Below, piece by piece: positions 45,550 to 55,400 of a stretch of DNA of 64,000 bases (its first letter is position 1; each line of letters begins with the position of its first letter). This DNA comes from Calonectria ilicicola (lineage: Eukaryota > Ascomycota > Sordariomycetes > Hypocreales > Nectriaceae), in NCBI GenBank assembly GCA_020809705.1, contig CP085825.1, positions 7,440,001-7,504,000 of the forward strand, read 5' to 3'. The position numbers were made by a program, and so were the translations under genes. The notes beneath the pieces were generated by a model. It was not told where the DNA came from and did not search any database. It saw only the letters and a list, made by a program, of their open reading frames with translations.

Positions 45550-46705
45550 AGAGCGTTTTTATTCAAACTATGGCTTAGACTGGGCTATATTCCTCCCTAG
45601 CACGTCTTCGTGTTGGATTAATATAATCCATAGCCGTTGTTGTGCCTGCAATAGCCAAGTTATTGATGGAAGGCATCATTTCCTTCCTTTTACCCCAAGC
45701 TGCAACACAGCCTTTCCCAACCAGGCTGAAGAACCAATCAATAGCCTTACCCCCATAGCGGATAAGGGCCTCCTTGACAATTTCAATAGCAACACTTTTC
45801 ATGATGTTGCTGAATGTGGCTTCATCCTCCTCCTTTTGGCAGGCTGTTCAGTTGATTGGAGGCATCGCGGGCGGTGGGTATGTGAGCCGCTGAACGTCTA
45901 CGCTACCGAGTGAGATTTTAATCTTTGCCAGTTGGTTTGTTTGTTCGTGCGCGTGCAGCTGTTGCTCGAGGTATGTTAGCTCTTTGTGAAGAGGAGCGAT
46001 GTTGTGTGCTGTGGTGTGTGGAGCTCCTTACAGCGGAGGCCGTGTTGTTTGTGATTGACGTGCGAATGGATCGACGACGTTGATATCAGTCAGAGGCAGA
46101 GGCAGAAGAAGTGCGTTGAACGTTCGCACAAGTCTTCTTGAAGGTGTGAATTGAGATGACATCTTCAGTGAAAAATCCGCTTCTTTTATCTGCAGATTCA
46201 GATACCTCTTTGGCCGCATTTCTAGGTTTTCAAACATCTGTTTGACTTGAAGGCATTCAGACTTCTGCGTTCCCTTGGAACCGCTGTTATGACTGCTGTT
46301 GTGTGGGCCCGTTCCAAAGGTTGAAGAAGCTTTTCACCCAACCGGCTGAACACAACGGTATTGTTAACTCTAACGTTGGTTGTGTCAAAACCTTCATCGT
46401 TACATGACTCATCCAACCGAGTAAGTGTTTTTATTGGATCTGGATGTTCCATGATTCTAGAAGTTTACTATTCAGGAGGGTCGATCAGAGGTTGTGGTAA
46501 GGTCACAAGTGGTGAGCACATATACCAATATAATTGACTGGTAATAGCAGCCTATGCATTTACTTTTGGGTATTTTGGTTCATTGGTTCCAAGCCTCACA
46601 CCATTACGCGTGTTCAGGTAAAAACTCTTCAATTGTCTAGTTATTTCCTAAGGCTAGGGTACTTCGGCCTTGTAGTGCACCTGCATTAATAAAAAAAAAA
46701 ACTCG
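45493..46705 (+). mobile_element. 1.2 kb insertion with poly(A) end and 14-bp direct repeats (non-LTR/retroposon-like)
   Basis: A 1213-bp segment bounded by identical 14-mers (45479-45492 and 46706-46719). Eleven A lie at 46691-46701, almost touching the right repeat. No terminal inverted repeats are visible. Poly(A) plus a long direct repeat is the usual signature of target-primed reverse transcription, as for LINEs, SINEs and retroposed transcripts. The 59 bp before the A-tract resemble 13451-13509, again followed by A, so the end belongs to a repeat family. No reverse transcriptase frame is visible, so the copy is truncated or non-autonomous. The most protein-like frames inside run on the opposite strand (45575-46452) and are broken. 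The insertion falls in the coding frame of the Pro/Ser-rich gene starting at 44461. Confidence 0.6.
45575..46452 (-). pseudogene. Degenerate minus-strand coding sequence inside the insertion
   Basis: On the minus strand a 76-codon frame begins MEHPDPIKTLTRLDESC (46452-46222). Another frame overlaps it (from 46237) and runs to 45575, broken only by one TAA near 46030 and one TGA near 45849. Segments such as KELTYLEQQLHAHEQTNQLA (coiled-coil-like), EEDEATFSNIMKSVAIEIVK and EALIRYGGKAIDWFFSLVGK look like true protein. The pieces suggest one gene of about 290 codons damaged by a frameshift and two stops. I could not remove these with canonical introns. I recognise no family. Its direction is opposite to the poly(A) end. 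Confidence 0.35.
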
Positions 46706-46719
46706 ATAGACGACATAGT
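46706..46719 (+). repeat. Right 14-bp direct repeat (candidate target-site duplication)
   Basis: ATAGACGACATAGT, identical to 45479-45492, preceded by AAAAAAAAAAACTCG. Confidence 0.75.
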
Positions 46720-46869
46720 TATGGTGAGAGCGACACGTTAAGTGATTGGTTCGCAGATGACGAGGCCACACCACAAGTACAAATGTTCAGAAACACACCA
46801 ATGGAAATGTTCACCTCGGATAAAAAGCCGATGACTTTCCTTCTGGAGGAATACGAAGATCTAGATTGA
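46720..46869 (+). pseudogene. Orphaned 3' part of the Pro/Ser-rich gene
   Basis: 49 codons plus TGA, in the same frame relative to the 14-bp repeat as the upstream gene (offset 1227 bp, divisible by three). It is acidic, with SDTLSDWFADDEATPQ and FLLEEYEDLD. It has no start of its own. Best explained as the former C-terminus of the gene beginning at 44461. Confidence 0.6.
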
Positions 46870-48239
46870 CAAATTTCCATCGCATATCAATTTTTCTCAG
46901 TAAAACAATATTTCAAAATAGATTCATTACTTAGACACCGATATAGAGATCATCCAAACACTACTTCAAAGACACTAGCACTAAAAAACTGCTATACGGA
47001 CCAATTTGATAGAGCGAATTATTATGTACCAAATTTATTTACACCATTGTAATGGGGAGCGTGGGTTCGAACTCTCGGCCTTTTGAAAAATTGGCTTTGG
47101 TCGGCGGAATATTCAGTCCGGCTACAACACCAGTCTTAGTGATAAGGAGGTTCCGGTCTCAACACAGGAAGAGGACCAACACACCACCATCAACAGTTCT
47201 TTTCACTAGTTTTGATGCTTTCTTTTTGACTGATTGTTTGATCTACTTGCCTAGGTGATGTTCATGATTTTATTTAATTTCATTGCGTCGAATTTTATTT
47301 GTTTTCCCTCCCTATGAGTCGTTGACCGATCTCGCGCCTCTTTCAGCAGCCGTTGCAAATAACTGACGTTTTTGCCTTTTCAGGCTGTGTGCGGTTTATG
47401 ATACTTCCAACTCCGCTCCATTTAATCATCCTAATCTGTATCGTAAGCACGATTTTGATTTGTGACCTGATGCGTGATGAGGGGATCATGTGGATGTACT
47501 TAGTACAACTGCTATAGGGTAGTCGGGACCTTCAGTTAGTTGAAGAAGGAATCAACCTTCTTATACCCACATTGAATAGTCCCTAGTGACCACCAATCGC
47601 ATCATGATCTTTGCTCAAGTTTTAGTAATGATCAATTTTGTGGTTAGACACAAGGACCAGCCATCAAACATACTTGAGATGAAAGTGTCTTAAGCACGGA
47701 TGAGACTAACCGGGCTCAGACCCGTGTGATAATTTGGCAGATACGCGCACAGTTCAAGTGCACCGAGCGCTGCAAGTAAATCCGGCGGGAATGATTTTAG
47801 TGCAATAACCCATTGTATCAGAATTATGTGGCTGAATCAGCTTGGCATGAAAATCAAGTTATATTGACCACTTACTATTACGTAGGCATTGGGATTTCGA
47901 ATGCATAATTTAGGGCTTATGGAAGTGAGATCCTGGGGGGTTTTTTTTAATAAAAAACCTCAATTAGGGTGTTATTGAGAAGTTTAACCGCCTGCGTCCA
48001 AAAGCAATAATAAACCATCCCAGAGACAAAGTTTCCGCAAAGTAGAATTGATCAAGCATATTCAATCTCATACTCCGGGACCCTATCATCCCAAGACTTG
48101 AGGCAAAAGCTCAATCCAACCTTCCGCTGGCTAGTACCTACTACAGTAGTGCTAGGAACGCGATAACCCGTACCAAGATCGGATACGCCCCAGAAGTGTA
48201 ACACTTTGTACATCAACTAAACTACACTGCAATTACAGC
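46870..48239. other. Intergenic region, no gene seen
   Basis: About 1.4 kb of moderately A+T-rich DNA with short frames only; it includes a CG-containing tRNA B-box-like string near 47065 that does not fold as a tRNA. Confidence 0.5.
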
Positions 48240-48263
48240 AAGGTCTGGTTGCAACCAGACCTT
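48240..48263. terminator. Perfect 24-bp palindrome in the 3' flank of the FAD monooxygenase gene
   Basis: AAGGTCTGG, TTGCAA, CCAGACCTT form a perfect inverted repeat of 24 bp with no spacer. It starts 20 bp beyond the stop codon (48283) of the monooxygenase. It could form a hairpin in the 3' UTR, or a DNA-binding site. Whether it acts in 3'-end formation is unknown. Confidence 0.3.
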
Positions 48264-48282
48264 TAGAAATTCAATCTCGCTT

Positions 48283-49827
48283 CTACTCAACGACAATGGC
48301 CTGCCTAACTGCCTCCTGGATAATCTCCTTCTCGGCGCGTACCTCCGTTGCCTGCCGGGCCGCCTCCATGCGCTTTGCCATCTCAGCTCGCAGCTCCGCC
48401 GCTGTCTTGCTGTAGAGCTGGCCTCTGGCAGTAAGCTCCACATTGTCCAAGATGGGCGCATTTGCCTGGTCAGAAAGGATGCGCAGGAGCCACTCATCCT
48501 CGGGGAGCGACATCAATCCCCTGAACATTTCAGCGGGTCCGGGCATGCAGAGCATGGCCTTGCACAGAAATTGGGACTTTTGCAACGCAATCCTGGATGC
48601 ATTTATACGCTCCTCAGCGTAGGCGGTCAAAGCAGACTTGATAGCTTCGCTCGAGAGCTTCTCGCCAGGTGCGCATGCCTGCTTAGCCTTTACGAGGTTG
48701 TTCAGCAGGACGGCGCACGATTCGATGCCCTGGTTGGCACCTTGACCGCCCGCAGGGGTAGTCTTCAAGCCGGCATCACCAACAATGACGGCGCGGTTAG
48801 TGTGCCATCTGTCTGCCACACCCTCCTCGACAGCAATCTTGATGCACACGGTGCGGTCGGGAAGCAAATCACCAAACTTGAGGTGGGGGGTGATTTGAAC
48901 ATGTGCGACAGACTGGCAGAGGGCTTCGGCTTCAGCATCCGTGTATCGCGGTGCCTGAGACATTGGGATAAGCTTGTGGTGGTTCTCGAAAACAATCCAG
49001 AACACGACACCGTCGGTGCCGGTGAAACCGATGGCATTCTGGTTCTCGCGAGAGACGACAAACCGCTCACCAGGGGCAATACCCTTGATCGGGGGTGTCA
49101 TTCCGTAGACGGCGGAGAAGCCGACGTCAATGTCTGTTGATTTCGGGTCAGTCAATGCGGGCTGTGGCTTATCGGAGAAAAAAACTCACAATCATCTGCA
49201 GAAAAGGTCTTCTCCTTGGAGAAGTAGGAGTCGACATATCCGCGGACGGCGCTACGGACGCCATCTGCGCCGACTACGATGTCCGCCGTGATAGATAAGC
49301 CGTTGGTGGTGGTGACACGAACATGGTCATCAGCCTCCTCGACTGAGCAAACGCGTGCATCTGTCCTGATGCAATCCTTGCGCTTGATGTGGCTCACCAT
49401 AATAGAAAGAAGCTTAGGTCGTTCAATGAACATGAGAGGGTAACCAATCCTGCATCGTGGCACACACAAAACCAATTAGACCAAAAAGAAAAAAAGGGGG
49501 TAACCAATAAGCATGGCGCGACGGTGATACGAACCTCTCGGTAAAACGCCCAACGGCGCCTGAAGAAGACAACAGGTTTCCTGCATCATCATAGACATAA
49601 GTGTGCTCAATGGGCACGGTGGCGGCTTCAATCTCGTCTGCAATTCCTAGCTGGTCAAGGATACGCAGGCCGTTTGGCTGCATGCCGATACCGGCACCCC
49701 TGTCTGATTCCAGTGAGTCTCGGCCCTCCAGGAGGATGTAGCTAATGTTCAGCTTCTCGCACATCAAGGCGAGTGTGACACCGGCAATACCGCCCCCAGA
49801 GATAGCAATTTCGTAGTGTTGAGCCAT
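48283..49827 (-). CDS. FAD-dependent monooxygenase (PaxM/AptC-like group A flavoprotein)
   Basis: Three exons, 49827-49535, 49449-49190 and 49133-48283, give 467 residues. The dinucleotide motif GGGIAG (11-16) follows strand AIS. LLEGRDS marks the ribose-binding acidic end, [19 protein letters not shown] is the typical helix, [12 protein letters not shown] is the DG motif, and [21 protein letters not shown] is the second FAD (GD) motif. The GD motif has Leu where His is common (GDAxH). [16 protein letters not shown] is characteristic of the PaxM/AptC/AdaC-type monooxygenases of fungal polyketide and terpenoid clusters. The C-terminus is a charged helix ([14 protein letters not shown]) without the membrane segments of PaxM itself. 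It is divergent from the PKS across 2.6 kb, so it probably hydroxylates the PKS product. Candidate operator repeats lie at 50025-50065. Confidence 0.88.
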
Positions 49828-50024
49828 GTTTTTCTTAGTCTTGGAAAAGAGATGTTTGTTAAGTTTGGAAATGTTGTCGAAGAGTCTGGTAACCCAGCCT
49901 AATCCCTTCGTTTTATCCATTTTTTGGCTGCCTTGAGAGAGCATCTAGAGTTCCAATGTCAACCCATTTTCTATCGTGATATGACGACCTTCAAGAAGTC
50001 TGGCATGATTCAGTCCCTGCTTGA

Positions 50025-50065
50025 TTCGGAAATGCCGAAACGTCACGAGTGCCGGAACCCTTCCG
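50025..50065. promoter_or_regulatory. Two adjacent CGG inverted repeats
   Basis: TTCGG-AAATG-CCGAA (50025-50039) and CGGAA-CCC-TTCCG (50053-50065) have perfect 5-bp arms. They lie about 200-240 bp upstream of the monooxygenase start, in the region between it and the PKS. They are Zn2Cys6-type candidate sites. No cluster-specific regulator is inside the window next to the PKS. Confidence 0.4.
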
Positions 50066-50211
50066 AAGATAGTACTATTGAAACTGAGGGAAATACAAAA
50101 GCCACGTGCTCGCGTACATGGGAATATGCAGGTCCACCCAGTAGTTTCAATCCTACAAAACCCGGTTTTGGCAACCCGTATGCATATATTACGGTTTAAT
50201 CAAGGGTCCAG

Positions 50212-50694
50212 TCAACCACGTTTTTGTATCTTGCAGTGTCTCTTTGGCGGCACTAGCGCCATTTGAAGATAAAGTTTGAGGTTCTGCCTATCCGATGTTA
50301 CAAAACCACATGTAAGGACTGCAGAAAGTCCACTCTGGTGAATAGTGATGACAGCTTTGACCTTCCTATTATGGGCATATCCATCATGTAGGTCAAATCC
50401 ATGTGCAACGTCAACTACAGAAAGAGGAAACGTTGCGGCGGTTGGAAATATTTGTTGAAACACTGTAACATGACGTGGCGTCGATGGGCTGAATTCTTAG
50501 CCTAGCTTTGTTGCCCACATTCCGTCGCGCCTTGTCACATTGCCACAGTGATCCACTTCTATTTCTACCTTGTAGGTTCCACGGGAGTTCGAACTAGGAT
50601 GCGAAGCTCCGCTGTTCCTGTTGCCACCATCCGTAATTACGCTGATTGGCTGCGTGGCATATGGTGGTGTAATTGGAGGATATGTATGGGCCAT
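50212..50694 (-). pseudogene. Possible relic gene: collinear frames split by one TAA
   Basis: A 65-codon frame beginning MAHTYPPITPPYATQPISV ends with TAA at 50497-50499. The same frame then stays open for about 95 more codons to 50212, through TAATFPLSVVDVAHGFDLH and VKAVITIHQSGLSAVLTCGF. Together they would form about 160 residues of protein-like composition, unbroken except for that stop. I could not remove the stop with a good canonical intron and recognise no family. It lies in the PKS/monooxygenase intergenic region. Confidence 0.3.
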
Positions 50695-52406
50695 GATACA
50701 ATTCTCAAGTTGTATTCGTTTTATCCCTCACTGTTATAGGATATTGCCGACCACAGGGATAGAAGAAAATGTAGGCTGCAGAACCTATCATAGTGTGTAC
50801 TTTGATACGAAACTCAAGGTTCTAGTAATTTTCACCCTGGAACGAAAAATGAATCAATATTCCTACGTGATAAGGGTGATAAAAAACCAAAACCTTGCTG
50901 AACGCCACACGTTCCCAGTGTGACGGTCCATGCATGAGGTGTGAAGGCCGATAGCCGGCGTCCGTTTTCGTAAATATTGCTCCGCAACAATGCAGCCATC
51001 AGGAATACACTCAGCTTTTGACCAATGGAATGTCAGTTATGTCATACTATCTTACATATCCAGGACGTAACTGGAATGCAAAAAGACCGTTGCCTATCTT
51101 TTTGGCACGGGGTCTGGGACTGCGGGGTATGAATTTCCCGTTGGTGGCCAATCTAGCACAATGGATTTGATGGACCCCTAAACCGGATTTATTTACCTAA
51201 AATCTACTCCATCTACTGCTTACACTCGCCTCCCCCCCTGCCTACTGTATCTAATCTGGTATCTCGTCTGGGTCCCGCAGTGTGGGGGGGGGGATTGTGG
51301 GGGGATAGTACGAGAACGGCTGGGCCCGGTCTTATCGACGGCAAGAGCCCTGAGAAGCCTGATTAACTTTGCAAGGGCTTCTTAGGGGCGATTGTGTCCT
51401 GCAGCCATTACCGCGGAAGCGAGTTTTGTACTTTCTCTTGAGCCATGATGCCGCGGCTGAGCAACACGGTTAGAGTTGCCAAGTCGGAAAATTGGGAACT
51501 CGGCACGGGATGTTGCGTGGCCACGCGGCTCTTGCACGGCCATACCGATATCCCCCGCTTTTTAAAGTTGAAGAAGGCATCCAGTTGCCGCTTTCAAGAC
51601 CCGGGTTTAAATCCTACCTTATGCCGCTTTGGGTTGAGCAAAAGATGATTGCCAACGATCTAGGGAAACTATCTCAGTATGATCTAAACTCTCGTTAGGG
51701 AACGATCAACTATATATCTTTACCAATTGCATAGATCGCCCTCTTTATTCTTAACTTTGTTCTGTAAAAAAGAAAAAGGGGTTGGGATGAATGAATTGAT
51801 AGTGTAGTTGATGTGATGGGTTCCAAACATCCGGCAGGCAGCAGGGGGATCACACATGGGCCAACCAAGGGCGTGGAGGGTGTCGAGGGTGACAATCTCG
51901 TCCTTGTGTAACTCTACCATTTGATCACATAATTGTACGGCGAATTTTCAATACACCAATGATTGGTTCTTGCATGCCCGTTTCATCCGTTACACGCGGG
52001 TTTTCCATTACCCGCGCCTAGTCTGCATTGAGTTTTTTTTTTCTCTTGGTTCCCTCTTCGACAGCCGCAACCCATGTAAACCTTGTTGGTGCCCCTGGTA
52101 AACCCAATTTGCTTCCTCCACAAACTTGATACCAGTTGCCGCTTACCTGGTACAACGGCAAAAACAGCCTGCCAAACACGTGGGTCGGGACGGCGATTTT
52201 TGGAAGAACGCTGCAGAGTTGCATGTATTGGTGATAAGCAATTCAACGTAGAAGTTGTACTCGGGTTGCATGTAAGACTCAGTCCCGAAGCGACGAGAAC
52301 ATTTAAAGGAGCACATATTCACCGTCGTAACTGAAAGACATCATCAACCTACTTCCATAATTCTACAGACTCTGCTTTGAGAATCATACTGCATAGATTA
52401 TTCAAG
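50695..52406. other. PKS upstream region
   Basis: About 1.7 kb before the PKS start with no supported gene. ATTTAAAG at 52301-52308, about 100 bp before the ATG, is a TATA-like candidate. A G-run lies near 51286-51305. Confidence 0.5.
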
Positions 52407-55400
52407 ATGAGCACCAGCCAAGTCTTTGTATTTGGCGACCAGACCGGTAACTTTGTCACCGGACTTCAGCAGGTTCTTCTTGACCGAAGCAATCCACTAC
52501 TGGTCTCATTTGTCGAACGATCATACAAGGCATTGAGACAAGAAGTCCAGCTTTTACCGGCAACTGAACAGCACTTCTGGCCATCATTCACAAGCATCCA
52601 GGAGCTCCTGGTCAGATACCAAAAGGTTAAGCCAAATGTAGCACTTGAGAGCGTGCTTTCCTGCCTTTACCAGCTATGTTGCTTTATCAAGTATGCCCCC
52701 CCTTTGCATCAAAACAAGCAGCAGAACTTTTTTTTAACATTTCCAATTAGATCTTTTGGACGTGAAAACCGCTTCTACCCCTCTGGGCCTCACAACCATG
52801 TTGTCGGTCTATGTGTTGGTTCACTGGCAGCGGCTGCTGTCAGCTCATCGCAGTATCTCACTGATCTCTTGGTCACGGGTGTCGCCGCTCTCCGTGTTGC
52901 AATGAGAGTTGGACACTTCGTCCACCGGGCAAGCTTTCAATTGGACGCCCAGAGCATAGACTCGACCGAGTCATGGTCATACATTATCCCCCCCAAGCAC
53001 CAGGAGGATGTCATGAAAGCGATCAGCCAAGAAAAGGTATGCGTCACTGTGGCTAAATAGCACCCCTTTTGATATTTCTCGTCCTAACAAGTATCTCTGT
53101 AGCTTCCAAAGTCTAGAGTTCCCTATGTCAGCGCCGTTGGAACCCAAACCATTACAGTGAGCGGACCTCCAAGTGTCCTCCCCCGCCTTCTCCGCGAAAC
53201 CTTGCCATCAACCGTCCCTCTGATTTCTGTCCCGGTACACGGACCCTACCATGCACCCCATATTTTCTCATTATCCGATGTGGACCACATCCTTAGCGAT
53301 TTCAGTGCCCTGAAGGAGTTTAGACCAAGGCTGAGTGTGCTGCGCACCTCGCCCGGGCATGTTGAGCCGGCAGGCGACTTTGTTGCGCAGCTTCGCGAAG
53401 CAGTTCAGGATATTATCCTGAGGCAATTAGATGTGACTCACTTGACGGCGGAGATCACCAAGCTTGTGGCTGACGCTTCATCTCCATGCACAATCGTGCC
53501 CATTTCCAGTGGAGCTGGGAAAGGCATTGTTGCAGCTGTCCAGTCAGCGACTGGACAGACCTGCACCATTGACAACAGTATTATGGATGCAGTCAGTGCG
53601 CATACAACTATTACAAGGGCATGCGGTCCATCTGGAAGACCACAAGACTCCAAGATTGCCATTGTGGGAATGTCTGGAAGATTCCCAGATGCTGCCAACA
53701 TTGACGCCCTGTGGGATCTACTGTACAAAGGTTTAGATGTTCATCGGCCTATTCCAGCAGACAGATGGGGCGTGGAATCGCATTACGATCCTACAGGTCG
53801 TCAAAAGAACACCAGCAAGGTTCTCAATGGCTGCTGGATTGACGAGCCCGGTCTGTTCGACAGGAAGTTCTTCAACATCTCCCCAAAGGAGGCTCAACAA
53901 ACTGATCCTGCCCAGCGACTGGCTCTCGCCACTGCTTATGAGGCTCTTGAGATGGCTGGTATCGTTCCCGATCGAACACCTTCAACACGACGTGACCGTG
54001 TGGGAGTGTTCTACGGTGCGACAAGTGATGACTGGAGAGAAATCAACAGTGCTCAGAACATTGACACCTACTTCATCCCAGGTACGGTATCCCAAATTTG
54101 ATTAGTTTCAGTGTGAAATATATCTAACAATCAACACAGGTGGTGTCAGAGCCTTCACCCCAGGCAAGCTCAACTACTTCTTCAAGTTCAGCGGACCCAG
54201 TGCAAGTGTCGATACTGCCTGCTCTTCAAGTCTTGCCGCCATCAACATAGCTTGCAATTCATTGTGGAACAACGACTGTGACACGGTTATTGCCGGTGGC
54301 ACAAACATCCTCACCAACCCCGACAACTTTGCGGGCTTGGACAAGGGCCATTTCCTGTCGCATACTGGTATGTCTTGTTTTTTCCCCACCACATGGATTT
54401 TTGTATTGACATCAATTTCAAAGGAAACTGCAACGCCTTTGATGATGCTGCAGATGGATACTGCCGAGCCGATGGCATTGGCACGGTTGTTCTGAAGCGG
54501 TTGGAAGACGCTGAAGCTGACAATGACCCGATCCTTGGTGTGATCCTGGGTGCATACACCAACCACTCTGCCGAGTCTGTGTCAATTACACGACCCCACG
54601 CAGGAGCCCAGCAGTACATTTACTCTAAGCTGTTGACTGAGTCTGGAATCAACCCTCACGACGTTGGCTACGTGGAGATGCACGGAACTGGAACTCAGGC
54701 TGGTGATGCCACCGAGATGAAGTCTGTCCTCGATACATTCGCTCCCGACCACGCCCGTGCTGAGTCGCAGAGTCTTTACTTGGGCTCAGTCAAATCTAAC
54801 ATCGGCCACGGTGAATCTGCTTCCGGTGTCATTGCGCTGATCAAGGTCCTCCTCATGATGGAGAAGAATGCCATCCCACCCCACTGTGGTATCAAGGGAA
54901 AGATCAACCGGAACTTCCCTACTGATCTCAAGGAGCGCAACGTGCACATCGCATTCAAGCCTACAGGCTGGGACAGGTCTACTGCTGTTAGTGGCACACG
55001 CCGCGCAATGGTCAACAACTTCTCTGCAGCTGGAGGTAACACTGCTCTGCTGATTGAGGATGGTCCTTTGCCAACACAATCGAGAGAGTCCAAAGATGCT
55101 CGCACCCACCATGTTGTGACTGTCTCTGCAAAGTCTACCACTTCTCTCAAGAACAATCTCCGAAACCTGAAGGAGTATGTGAAGCAGGGCCAGCAGGGAG
55201 CCGACTTCCTAGCCAAGCTCTCGTACACTACCACAGCACGAAGAATGCACCACACTTTCCGTCTAGGTATGATTGCTCAAGACGTCGACTCTTTAATTCA
55301 ATCCATCGACAAGGCCATCGAGCGACAAGACATCACAAAAACCAAGACTGTTGTTCCCAACGTCGGCTTCGTCTTCAGCGGTCAGGGCGCCCAATACTCA

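Noticed and set aside
47050..47080. GGGTTCGAACTC string resembling a tRNA 3' half
   Set aside because: The stem pairs poorly and no D-arm/A box lies upstream on either strand.
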